From: Smittium mucronatum
Lineage: Eukaryota; Kickxellomycota; Harpellomycetes; Harpellales; Legeriomycetaceae
Direction: 5' to 3'
Assembly (NCBI GenBank): GCA_001953115.1
Contig: LSSL01002080.1
Location: 1 to 19,938, forward strand
DNA: 19,938 nt
In this document: in pieces, positions 1 to 9,072 of the stretch
How positions within the stretch are numbered: the stretch's first letter is position 1
Layout of the letters: every line of letters begins with the position of its first letter
Translations under genes and position numbers: made by a program
Notes under the pieces: generated by a model
The model's database searches: none
The model's input: the letters and a program-made list of their open reading frames with translations, nothing else
Told to the model about the DNA's origin: nothing

Positions 1-162
1 AACGCTGGACTTGCGCACTAGACTATGTCTCAGCTGTGCTAAACGATCGGTTCCTCCTGTTTCGAGATGGTCCTCCTCTGGAATCGCTGTCCTCCGAATC
101 GCTGTGCGCTGTCCCCACTACTCCCAACCAAGAATAGTACAACGCTGTGTGAAATTTTGGTC

Positions 163-186
163 TAGTGTACCTCGAAAAGTACACTA
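163..186. repeat. Perfect 8-bp hairpin (TAGTGTAC / GTACACTA)
   Basis: The arms TAGTGTAC (163-170) and GTACACTA (179-186) are perfectly complementary and are separated by the 8-nt loop CTCGAAAA. The structure lies inside the GC-richer relic and just before a second hairpin, so it may belong to a repeat's regulatory or terminal region. Function is unknown. Confidence 0.6.
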
Positions 187-191
187 TTAAG

Positions 192-227
192 CCCCTAAAC
201 CACGGCAAGGTATTTCACTCTTAGGGG
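192..227. repeat. 7-bp inverted repeat (CCCCTAA / TTAGGGG)
   Basis: The arms CCCCTAA (192-198) and TTAGGGG (221-227) are complementary across a 22-nt loop and lie 5 bp after the 163-186 hairpin. TTAGGGG resembles a single telomere-type unit, but there is no tandem array, so a telomere is not supported. The paired hairpins look like a structured part of the left-edge repeat. Confidence 0.45.
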
Positions 228-240
228 TGGATGGCCCGGG

Positions 241-1203
241 TGTCATCCAAAGATTTATCTTTACATTCTCAAAAATTTAGTTTTAATCATCAGTTTCAGA
301 GAATATAAAAGAATTTGTAGACCCCTTCTACCCAAGTAATTCTAAGAAGTTCTCTAGTATGAATTGACTGTTCTGAAATGATAGAAAAACATCACAATTT
401 TCTATCGCGGAATTTATTTTAAAATTGAATACAAAAGAATACAAACACTAACAAGGAAAAAGTCTATCCGAATCTGTTCAGCTGATATAGAATCTCAGTA
501 CCTACTGTAAATTGTTTCATTGGGGCTATTGATATATTAATACCGGAAAGTATTAAAAGATGTGTAGTACAAATTTTATCATAGTTTTAGTCTTCCTGTT
601 AAATTATTCGACTGTGGTCTTCAGGGCAGAGCCGAAAAAAAAATTTAGACCCCCTCCCCCCAAGGGGTTTGCCGGTCTGCTCCAAAAGGCCTTATATTGA
701 GAAAAAAAACTAAAACACTTTTTAAATTTAAAAAATTGAGAAATAAATAACTCCGCTGTTATTCTGCGGTTTTTTTGCAATTTTTAGTAGATTAAAAATA
801 AATTCTAAATCGTATCTTTTTTTTTTTGCAAAAAATAGGGAAAAAAATCAATTTCTCCATCGATGATTTTCGAATTGGCCAGTATTTGAACCACCTAAAA
901 CTAACCTGCTGTAATTTTCAAATTTCCCGGAAGAATATTGCTAATTTAGGTACAGGGCCTAAAGTTTTATCCAACTTAAAAAAAAAATACATTCCTCTAT
1001 CTTGAGCCCATTTATGGATTATGGATCGGTTATTTAAACTTTTTCATTCTGCCAATGATTTTTTGGTTTGAAAAATTTCTCCGGTTTTACAATATTTTTT
1101 CTGTCATTTTGATGCCCCTGTCACCCATGAGCTCATCCTGAATCAGTGGGTGGAGAGGGGGGGGGGTGTTAATTAAGTAGGAAATTCATTTCTTTGAATT
1201 TTT
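241..1203. other. AT-rich spacer with isolated G/C tracts, no gene
   Basis: I see no credible coding frame here. Notable sequence: a split C-tract (650-661) followed by GGGG (664-667), flanked by an imperfect inverted pair (GCAGAgCCG at 626-634 and CGGTCTGC at 673-680); a 10-bp palindrome ATGAGCTCAT (1127-1136) bracketed by CACCCA (1122-1127) and TGGGTG (1147-1152); and a run of ten G (1157-1166). These GC-rich spots in AT-rich DNA may be remnants of repeats, possibly the 3' untranslated part of the reverse transcriptase relic that lies just to the right on the minus strand. That link is inference. Confidence 0.5.
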
Positions 1204-1500
1204 TCATTTATGGTATGCACACTTACGGGCTTCACTGATTTTTAAAAACACTTTTTTTATACCAAATTCTTTTCTAAGCCTTCCCAAGGCAGTATATTTT
1301 TCAACTCGGGTAACAAGGTTATTATCTTTATTTATTTCACTTTGTATCGGATTATTTCTGCGTTCAAGCATACCAAAGGCTTCGCCGCCATAGGTGCCGA
1401 TTGGTACAAGTACTGAATATATTATTTTTATTTTTATCATAGTTGGAAGGTCGGTGCTAGAAAAAAATCTGTATTCTCCAAAAAATGCGATTAACTTTTT
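1204..1500 (-). pseudogene. Non-LTR retrotransposon reverse transcriptase fragment
   Basis: A minus-strand frame encodes part of the region just C-terminal to the catalytic core of a LINE-type reverse transcriptase. The key motif is SVLVPIGTYGGEAFGM, matching the family pattern (S-V-L-x-P-[IV]-[AG]-T-Y-G-[GC]-E-x-[FW]-G-M) that follows the palm in this class. Further on, a Leu-x-x-Glu-x-Gly-Ile segment and a final EARKCAYHK resemble the conserved segment after it. From the first ATG (1440) the frame gives 78 residues and ends in TGA at 1204, where intact relatives continue. Reading upstream of that ATG stays open to about 1500 (ending FFSSTDLPT before the ATG) but grades into AT-rich decay. 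The YxDD catalytic core, endonuclease and 3' end are missing. This is a dead fragment, not a gene; the family assignment comes from motif memory, not a search. Confidence 0.65.
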
Positions 1501-1612
1501 TTTTAATTTTTTTTAAGCAGAATTTGTTTTTAAGCTTAATAAAAATGAACAAAAACACTATTAAGATTTTTTAAAAAAAGTTGAAAATTTTCAAAAAATA
1601 TCCTATCCAACT

Positions 1613-1771
1613 CAGCTCCGCCGTTCTAGCAGCTCCGTACCCACTGGGCATTGGTTCAAGGAGGCTGATGATCTATTAATGCTTTCCAGTATTAATAGAC
1701 TGGCAACACGAATGCCATCCAAAAATTTCGCTGCTCCCAGTTCAATCATTTGGCTGGTTGATGTTAGTTGA
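1613..1771. other. GC island open on both strands, unrecognised coding relic
   Basis: This roughly 160-bp patch is close to half G+C between stretches well below 30%. It is open on both strands. The plus frame runs from 1613 to a TGA at 1769-1771 (52 codons, including VPTGHWFKEADDLLML). The minus frame runs from an ATG at 1749 to a TGA at 1612 (45 codons, including SLNQCPVGTELLERRS). I recognise neither. The plus frame holds an Ala-Asp-Asp triplet as in reverse transcriptases, but nothing around it confirms that, and the strand is opposite to the neighbouring reverse transcriptase relic. Best reading: an exon-sized piece of a decayed gene or transposon, strand unresolved. Confidence 0.3.
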
Positions 1772-1828
1772 TGATGATAGTTTATAGTTTATATTCGGTT
1801 GCTTGTAATTAATTGGACCTTGTCTGAT

Positions 1829-2165
1829 ACGATTTTATTAAGATCTTTTTTGATTTTAGTTGGAGATTAGCAATGGGGGCTAAATACCGTTCAGCGTTAA
1901 TGGAAAAATAGGCAGAAATGTTCACATGCCTTTCACAATGTATCAATTCGGCCTTGATCCAAGTCCATAGTAAAATATATGGTCGATCATTCTACCAATA
2001 AAGTTTTTATTCCATCATTAGCCTATATGAATTTGATATTTGGGCATGATCAAAGCTTATTCCGCCTATTTTGAAAATCCAAGAAATATTACTACTTACA
2101 ATAACTATGAGGGCCACGATATTAACTTTTAACTTGCTTACATATAAAACATGTGATTTTCGTGT
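1829..2165 (+). pseudogene. Decayed plus-strand reading frame with three in-frame stops
   Basis: One plus-strand frame stays mostly open from 1829 to about 2165, with an ATG at 1873 (MGAKYRSALMEK) and in-frame stops TAG at 1909, TAA at 1999 and TGA at 2047. About 110 codons with three stops is fewer than expected for DNA this AT-rich (roughly one stop per 11-13 codons), so an old coding frame is possible but chance is not excluded. Other frames here also have short open runs, as after frameshifts. The product is not recognised. Confidence 0.2.
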
Positions 2166-2244
2166 TTAATTTTTAAATTTTTTTTTAAAAAACCTCTCGT
2201 ATACTGTTAAAGATTTGGATTTTCAAAAACTAATAGTCCGTTGC

Positions 2245-2250
2245 TTTATT
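2245..2250 (-). promoter_or_regulatory. Candidate polyadenylation signal AATAAA for the CNOT4-like gene
   Basis: The plus strand reads TTTATT, so the minus-strand transcript would carry AATAAA about 330 nt past the CNOT4 stop. It is the first canonical hexamer downstream; another lies at 2006-2011. In DNA this AT-rich the hexamer is common by chance, so support is weak. Confidence 0.2.
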
Positions 2251-2427
2251 TCCAAAAATATAGAAACACGTCAAAATGTACAATTTGAACGAAAAAGCAT
2301 TTATAAATATTATATTAAAAAATAAAGATAGAACATAATAAATAAAATACACAAATAGGATATGCAGATAACATCCTAAAGGTGTACACGGATTAAGTTG
2401 ATGAAACACGTAGATGACAATTTTTAA

Positions 2428-2580
2428 GCTTCAGTAAATAAAAATGTCGAATACGAAGTTACTGAATGTACAGAGTGGGATAAAATAACTGGACATCTCA
2501 ATGCTGTAATGAAAACTATGGAACATGGTGCACATGAGCGAGGTCAGATATTAACAAAGAAGATGTTCTCAGTTAACTAG
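2428..2580 (+). CDS. Unrecognised 50-codon frame, possible 3' exon or gene remnant
   Basis: After an in-frame TAA (2425-2427) a plus-strand frame is open for 50 codons to TAG at 2578-2580. Its composition is protein-like and unlike translated AT-rich filler: Thr-Glu-Cys-Thr-Glu-Trp-Asp-Lys, two Met-rich helical stretches, and MEHGAHERGQILTKKM near the end. Fifteen further codons are open before the TAA (2380-2424). There is no good start codon near its beginning, so it would be a last exon or a broken gene. It converges on the CNOT4-like gene, and the two stop codons are separated by a single base. No family is recognised. It could be a real terminal exon whose upstream part lies in the degraded frames to the left, or a pseudogene. 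Confidence 0.3.
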   Translation, partial: ASVNKNVEYEVTECTEWDKITGHLNAVMKTMEHGAHERGQILTKKMFSVN

Positions 2581-2588
2581 ATTAACTG
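2570..2588. repeat. Inverted repeat holding two convergent stop codons
   Basis: CAGTTAA (2570-2576) and TTAACTG (2582-2588) are perfectly complementary across the 5-nt loop CTAGA. The plus-strand frame stops (TAG) in the loop at 2578-2580, and the CNOT4-like frame on the minus strand stops (TAA) in the right arm at 2584-2582. It may be chance, or a structured element between convergent transcripts. Confidence 0.5.
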
Positions 2589-5500
2589 CTAAGAGTGGTG
2601 GTATTATGATAATTTTGATTAATATACTGACTCCCAAGTTTAGAATCGGCAATAGGAACTTTTGGATTAAAGCATTCTTCATTACCGTTAATAGAAGTAG
2701 AGGAGAAATTATCAAGCAGAGAAGAAATCGTATTATCAAAATCCACAGCTTCTTTGTATGCTTGAGCAATCCTCTTCTCCAAATCTATAGAAGAAGAGAT
2801 ATGTTGAGCGTTTCTTGATAGGAAATCTGAGAGGACTGGGAAAATCTTAGATTCGAACCCCTTAAGAGAATCCTGTTTGTTTAATTGAGAAATCTTATCA
2901 CCCAAACCATCAATTCCTGGGTTTACCGATTCAGATCGATTCGCTAATCCGTCGCGTCCAAGGGATGCATTCAAAAAATTAACTACGCCCAATGAAGAGT
3001 CACCGGAGTTTATGATCATTGAATTAGAAAATTCATTAGAATTGGAAGCTGATTTACCATTCACTTTATCGTTGGGAAATAATAAGTCTTGGTTCTTGTT
3101 ATCAGAATGAGGCCTATCAAAGGAAGAAAGATATGACTGTTCAGAGACGACGTTTTTTATGGATGTGCTAGGGCTGGCAAACTGCAATATACTCAAATCA
3201 GAGGGGTTTAAAGGCGTGGCCCTATTGTGGGATAAGACCGTAGATTCTGGACGATGAACTCCATCAATAACATGGTTTGTAGAAAAGACAGAGATATTGT
3301 TTGCACTAACGTTTCGTAAATCACTGATTATCGAGCTAGGTGGTTCCTTAGGCTGGCTGGCCATATCAAAAGAATGATACCTGCTATTGTCGTTGATATT
3401 ACCGCTGATAATAGGCTTACTGTCTATATAAACAGGAAATTGCTTCTCTGGGGGTTCATTTCTAAGATCATTGTGAAAAAAACCTTGGGAAATGTCGCTA
3501 TTAAATCCACTTAGAGGATTTAAATTGGAATTGGAGCCAAATATCTTTGAATTGTATGAATGGTTAGAATTGTTGTTTATAGCGGAGTTTGGCGGCAACA
3601 GGCTCAGGTTTTGCAATAGATATGAACCTCGTAGATTAGATATACTTTCATTATTTTTATTTAGTGAAGTTTGTGGGAAAGATTGTTTTGATGATGATAG
3701 GTCAGAGTTAATTGGTTTGTTACGACCCAAACTCATGATAGCAGGGTCAGACAAGAAAACAGTTTGATTTCTATTGCTATCATCTATCTTATTTTGCAAC
3801 AATAAACCCGATGGATCCAAGATATCACCTGAGGAGAGACTGTCTGATCCCCCTACATTTAAACGAGCTAACAGGTCAGTTAGATGCTGGCTGGATAGAG
3901 TTTCTGAGTCTGGAACAACTGAAGTTTTGGTTAGCTGGGCTCGTAATATGGCAGGATCTTGCAAAGAAACAGCCGAGCTTGAGATTGAGGGATCTTGGAG
4001 GCTTTGTTCAACTAAACCAGATCCCTGACCTGCTATCCTATTGCTAAAATCTGAAATGTAATTTCTAGGCTGGTTAGAAAAAGAACCCTCAATACCAGAA
4101 ATAACAGGTGGAAAAGTGGATGGCCCAGAATCTAAAGCAGCACCAGATGAAGAAATAGAGTCCCCAATAAACTTAAAACGCCCCATAGAGGAAACATTGG
4201 GGTTTAGCAAATTTGAATCAGCCCTTTTACGCTCATTTATAATAGAGTCACGGATATACGGAATATTTCTATCGAAACCAGTTATTCCAGAAAAATTTCG
4301 CAATTGCACACGATCAACTGGCGGGACTACGCCTTGAATACCTAAATGCGGATCGGTTGAGCTGCCCAAGGCAGGAATAGATGGATCGTTTCTAGCATGA
4401 TTATAATTTTGCAAATTATAACTACCATTGGTGCCGCTAGAGTTAGGGAAAGCTCCGGAACCATTATCAACATCAAATAAAGAGTGGTTAATTGAATTAA
4501 AGTCGCTAAGTTTATTCGTAGTAGGGATTTTGTTTGAAGAACCACCATTTCCTCTAATACTATTAATGATTGAAGGCTGTGTACGATACAAACCTCCCAT
4601 TAATGGAGCACGGCTAGAAACTGATTCAGGAACGAATTGATCCCCAGTATTTCGAGAAAAAGGAGCATTATATCCAGCCTGATGGGAGCCCAAACCAGAT
4701 TCCATATGATTCTGAGCAAATCCAAACCTCGATCTTTCACGAAACGATCTCAAGGAACCAGAATCGTTTGCTCTACTATCAGCGAACGCTTTAGAGCCTG
4801 TGTTAGAATTATGTAAATCCCCATAGCTTAATCTAGAACCGGGGAACTGTAAACCCGGACCTCCTGCAATCAACGGATTAATTCCATCGCTACGAAGTTG
4901 ATGGCTAAAGTTGCTATTAAAGCCACGACTCTGGAAGTTTTGTGAGCCTAAAATACCATTACCCAATCCAAATTCAATATTGTTGTCACCAACGCCTACA
5001 AAATCTAACTGACCAATTCCAGGATTAAGACCAACAATCTTAGACCCAGGATGACGATTTGAGCCCCAAACCGAAGATACGGAACCAGCAGGCAAAGAGG
5101 ACTGAGGATAGTCATCCATTGAAGCCATTGAAGGACCAGAAGCATCGTAAATTCCACTCCTTGTAGGATAGGCACCTTCTTGGGGAGATATGTTTGCTAG
5201 AGAGCTAAAATCGGCTATCGATCCTGAGTTGGAATTATTCTTAGACCATGGTGGCATAATTGAAGTTGGGGATAAAAGGTTTTTAATGAAACTATCTCCA
5301 GAAATAACCTCAGAACTAGAAATTTTAGATTCTTCAACATTCTTATCTCGATTATCAAGGTTGTTAGACTGTATTGCAGCGGAAGCTGAAGTCTCCCCTT
5401 CAGAAGAGGTAGTAATGTGGGAATTAGAGTCCTCAGTAAACGATGCGATATGAGGCGGATTAGTTGGAACATATTCAGACGTATCAATCTGATGGGATAA

Positions 5501-7332
5501 CCCAAGAGAGTCTCCATCCTTGCGACGCGCACTAGAAACAGGCAAAGCAGACGTTTCATTTTCATCGTTGCTTGGTTCAATGATCAAATTAGTCATTTCA
5601 GCATGATCATCCATGGCAGCAGCAGTACGCTTGTTTTGATTCGAAACTTTGTCGGTACCAAAGTTGGGGGTCTCATTTGAGTGAGATTCGGCCTGAACTG
5701 CAGTAGTTGGTAAGTCATTAAAATTGGAAGAGATATTTAATTCCTGCGGATTCTCAATTGAAACACTAATATCCGGACTTTCAACGTGTTGAGTAGATTT
5801 GCTACTGTCCCCGCATATGAAAGATTCGGAAGAAGTAAAATCTTCACATTCACTACGAGATTTAGGACTAGTGAGGTCAGATTTGTTGGCTTGGCGTTTT
5901 AGCTGCTCCTTGCGTTCACGACTAAGCTGCTGAAGCATAGGATGGATATTATTTCCCCAGGGCTGTTTCTGTGTTTTAGTATTTGGAACACCAGACTTTA
6001 AAATGCTAGCAGCAGTAGTCTTAGTTGGCTTGTATTCTTCGGAAGACTCTGTTGTGGGGGCAGGATTCTTATTTCCGGACGAAGAATCAAGTGGACTAAT
6101 AGAAGAAACCGATTCAGAAGGTTTAGAGTCTGCTACAGATTTCTTAACCTCACAAGAAGGCGGTCTGGATGTAGTTTTAGAACCCCAGCTAGCGGATGGG
6201 GGTAAAGCAGAATTACAAGCCGCAGATGATAAAACATTCACGGAAGGAGATGTAGAAGATTTTAGCGTAGAAAGTGAATCGGGTGAAGGGACAGAAATTA
6301 TTGATGCAAAAGTCTTAGAATGGGAAGGATTTTCGGGCTGAATGACATTAGAAACAGAAGAATCATTTTCGACAGGGGAGGTGGCAGATACAATTCCAAC
6401 ATTATTCTTGACGACGATGGATTGAGGATTTGGTGATAGGTTACCAGATATAGAATTTTTTGGGGGATAGCCCTTTGCGGAAGAAATAGAATCAAGAGGT
6501 CTAAATCCAGATCTAAAGTAAAAAAATAAGATATGTTTAAATTAAAAACGAATTGTATGCAGGATTAATAAGAGATTACTTTGAGTTTTCATCACGCTGA
6601 CTATAGTCGGCCTCCTCTCCAGGTTCGTGCAAATACATGCAATTGGGATTCTGACATACTATTCCCTTAAGGTAATAAGAACAATATTTTGTGGTTCCGT
6701 AAGTAGCGCGCAGCAATCTGTTCTCGATTGTTGAACCATCAACAGTTTGTATAGCTTTAGCAGTATCCTCCTTGGAAGCGAAGGTAACGTAAGCACCGAC
6801 AGACACAATGGGTTCACCACCCCGAGATGAAGCGATCTGCTTTTTGTTGATAACTATTTTGTTTATTTTACCGAATTGACCAAAATAATCAGATCCCTTT
6901 AAAATCTAAATGAGTTTGAAATTAAAATTTTTAATTAAAATAAAAAGAAGGGGAGATAAAATAAGATACCTCTTCTGTGGCTAAATGGGGAGGCAAGCCA
7001 ACAACGTAGGCCAAATTACGCTGTATCACGCGAACATTTGCAAGATGTTTTTTGTTTCCAATCTCTAGCTCTCTTTTTTCACGTTCCTTTGCCTTTTTCT
7101 CAGCTTTGTTTTTGGCTAGGGTTTCAGGGGATACGGCCTTCCATCTGACGTTCTTTTCAGAATAAACCCTTCTACAAGCTGGACACTTACCATTGAAGGT
7201 TTCAATGATGCGGTGATAACAAAAACGACATATTTGGTAGTCACATTCGCAAGGATAGAAGGACATGTCATCCAGGTCCATTTCTTCCATGCACAATGGA
7301 CAATTCATAGCATCATCTCCTGAATCAGACAT
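2582..7332 (-). CDS. NOT4: CNOT4/Not4-like RING E3 ubiquitin ligase of CCR4-NOT, three exons
   Basis: Not4 is the ubiquitin ligase subunit of CCR4-NOT and acts in the cytoplasm and nucleus on stalled ribosomes, mRNA decay and protein quality control. Exons on the minus strand are 7332-6970, 6905-6580 and 6512-2582, giving 1539 residues. Order: a C4C4 RING at residues 11-53 with all eight Cys (11, 14, 28, 30, 35, 38, 50, 53), which is the Not4 signature rather than C3HC4; a Lys/Glu-rich helical linker about 72-100; an RRM about 104-190 (AYVVGLP, then GAYVTF); and a CCCH finger at C196, C205, C210, H214 (x8, x4, x3 spacing, CMYLH). A Ser/Asn-rich disordered tail fills 231-1539. It includes a fungal-Not4-like ALPPSASWGSK (332-342), a helix-prone LTDLLARLNV near 1105 and another about 1449-1500. 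Human CNOT4 and yeast Not4 are about 575-715 and 587 residues, so this tail is exceptionally long. The ATG is the first after an in-frame TAA 9 nt upstream and has A at -3. Exon phases match and no frame is broken, so it looks functional. Confidence 0.95.
6513..6579 (-). other. Intron 2 of the CNOT4-like gene (67 bp, phase 2)
   Basis: The donor is GTAATC (from 6579) and the acceptor is TACTTTAG (ending 6513) after a T-rich tract. Removal joins codon 230 (AA|A, Lys) and continues in frame into the Ser/Asn-rich exon. Without splicing the frame stops at once (AAG TAA, 6576). The donor departs from the usual GTAWGT. TTAAT motifs inside are possible branch sites. The intron falls just after the CCCH finger, at the border between the conserved module and the long tail. 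Confidence 0.85.
6906..6969 (-). other. Intron 1 of the CNOT4-like gene (64 bp, phase 0)
   Basis: The donor is GTATCT (from 6969) and the acceptor is CTCATTTAG (ending 6906). It splits the RRM between ATEE (residue 121) and ILKGSDYFGQFG, restoring the continuous Not4 RRM; unspliced reading runs into AT-rich nonsense. Length and borders are typical of short fungal introns. Confidence 0.9.
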
Positions 7333-7400
7333 AATTGATTAAATGGAACAATTAAAATAACGACTATATTAAAAAGGCTCGATATACCAGATATTATTAT
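7333..7400 (-). promoter_or_regulatory. 5' leader and possible core promoter of the CNOT4-like gene
   Basis: Upstream of the ATG the minus strand reads AATCAATTATG, with A at -3 and an in-frame TAA nine bases before the start. A TATA-like GGTATATC lies about 50 bp upstream (near 7380-7390), and the region is AT-rich with T-tracts. No defined transcription factor site stands out. The TATA call is weak because such motifs are frequent in this DNA. Confidence 0.25.
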
Positions 7401-9072
7401 TAAAAAAATGTGCAGAAGTATGAACTGCTATCTATATGATTCAAAATTAGTAAAATGCTTTTTTATTTTACAGTGACTTTTAGCCGCTTATAAATTGAAA
7501 AAGTCGGAACTAACGATTTTTAATTTAGCCAATTAGTTGGGGATTTAAAGAAAATCAAATTTTTAAAATGGCAATTCTAATTAACAATTAGAAGATGAAA
7601 GAAAAATAGCAAACTTTCTACGCCACAGCTGTAGCTTTCAACCCAGGGCTGACTTCAGCTTTATTTAATCCATTTTATCCAATAGCCTTTTAATATCGAT
7701 CCCATTATTGCTCAATGAGTTATTTGCTAGACCAGTTAATCTTTGTCCTGAGTAGTAATATATTACTAATTACAATATTTATTAGCTTGATTATTCGCAT
7801 AATATTATAAATAGTAAATAACCAATTAATACCCTAATTATCTCTCAACTCTATCATTATTACCAAGTCCTAGATCAAATAGCTATCCAATTAATGAAGC
7901 GTGATTTTCATTTGAATAGCATTAGTCCTATTAACCATTAAACGTGCAATAAGCGCATTCACCGAAAGCAACTGAATAATAATTATCATTGGCCAAACCT
8001 GGTTTCTATTAAATAATATTTTTATTTTTCTCCAATAAAATAGCATTTTCTTTTAATCGATAAAGCTATTTGTTTGAACACACCTTAACCCCTTCGAGGT
8101 CCAAAAATGGATTAAATTCCTATTTGCAAGGTTTAACATTTTCTATTTGATAATATGTAATATTATCCCAATTATACATGTTTCTGATAAATAAAATATT
8201 TGTATTGATCAAAAACTGAATGCCATTTTTGTTCGCTCAATCATAATGGGGTTATTAAACTGAAGTTAATTGCACTTTCGCTAATGTTTATCTATAGAAA
8301 CTGAACATAATAAGCCGAAATTGTTAATGTTTTTTTCATGTTATATTAATAGGCCAATAAACACCATCTATAGAAATTTATTTTGTCTACTTTGACAGTC
8401 ATATACTCTCCGGACCCAAATTCCTAACTCCGTAATAACAGCGAGAGTTATCAAATACAATTGTTCTAATTTATAGTTTTATCCAGTGAGCTTATAGGAA
8501 ATAAAAAAATCCAACATTAAAATTGGACAAACAGTAAAATCCGTTTTTGTACAACCAGATCTGAAAGGCTTAATTGCTATAGTAAATAGAAACAGCTAAT
8601 GTTTTAGCTTTCCTAATATTAATATCGACTCTTTTCAGGAGCTAAGCTCATCTGTAGCCCTGATTGAATTAAACGTCCTTAATTGGTTGAATATATTGAC
8701 CCTTATGACATAACGAGTATGACTAAATTATCTTAAGCAGGTGGTGATTGCATCTACTTGTGTAAATCATATAAAGCTGAATAACTTTTTGCAGCTAATA
8801 TAACAATATTTTCATTTGTTTAGCCCTTATAATGGATTCCAGTGCAGCTTTTTTGGGCCCTTAAAAAATTTCTCAGAAAATTATGTAAAATAAAAAATAA
8901 AACATGGAAATAATAGTTATTAAACGATTTTACGCGGAATTTATATACTTTTTTTCTAAAAATAAACATGTTACTTTTTTTTGAGCATTCTGATAGGGTA
9001 TATCCTCTAACGAAATAATATTAAAAGGCTAAATGGTTTTTTTCCTCAAAATCTGGAAAAAATGTATGAAAC
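7401..9072. other. Intergenic, AT-rich, scattered relic frames only
   Basis: No intact gene is visible in 1.7 kb. One plus-strand frame (7607-7810) is open apart from a single TAA at 7691: a 28-codon piece starting QTFYATAVAFNPGLTSA, then a 38-codon hydrophobic piece ending TAA at 7808. It diverges from the CNOT4-like gene and could be a decayed membrane-protein exon or chance. Moderately GC-richer spots occur near 8390-8450 and 8630-8760 without clear frames. A TTAACCCCTTCGAGG motif sits at 8085-8099. Confidence 0.4.

Larger units (their letters stand above)
1..240 (-). repeat. GC-richer repeat-like relic, possible retroelement tail
   Basis: This stretch is about half G+C, far above the AT-rich DNA that follows, and stops abruptly near position 240, which suggests an inserted or repeated sequence cut by the window edge. 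On the minus strand a 61-codon frame (208 to 23) is open from a non-ATG start. Its C-terminal half is an acidic Ser/Asp cluster (SDSEDSDS) followed by an Arg/Asn-rich stretch, a composition seen in retroelement polyprotein tails and disordered proteins. The SDSEDSDS part is encoded by an imperfect 15-bp direct repeat containing GAATCGCTGT (81-90 and 96-105). I do not recognise the protein. Retroelement origin is inference; an LTR, a satellite unit or a host exon are alternatives. Confidence 0.3.

Noticed and set aside
192..227. Telomere signal (TTAGGGG)
   Set aside because: It is a single unit in a hairpin arm with no tandem array.
2606..6341. Many plus-strand and alternate minus-strand frames over the CNOT4 last exon (for example 3492-3767, 3774-4028, 5190-5453, 5215-5580, 6003-6341)
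   Set aside because: They are shadows of the intact 1.3k-codon exon, with no domains of their own and no independent context.
6241..6806. Apparent GTG starts of the last exon (6241) and second exon (6806) as separate genes
   Set aside because: Spliced reading from ATG 7332 is continuous in phase and reproduces the full RING-RRM-CCCH order, so these are internal codons.
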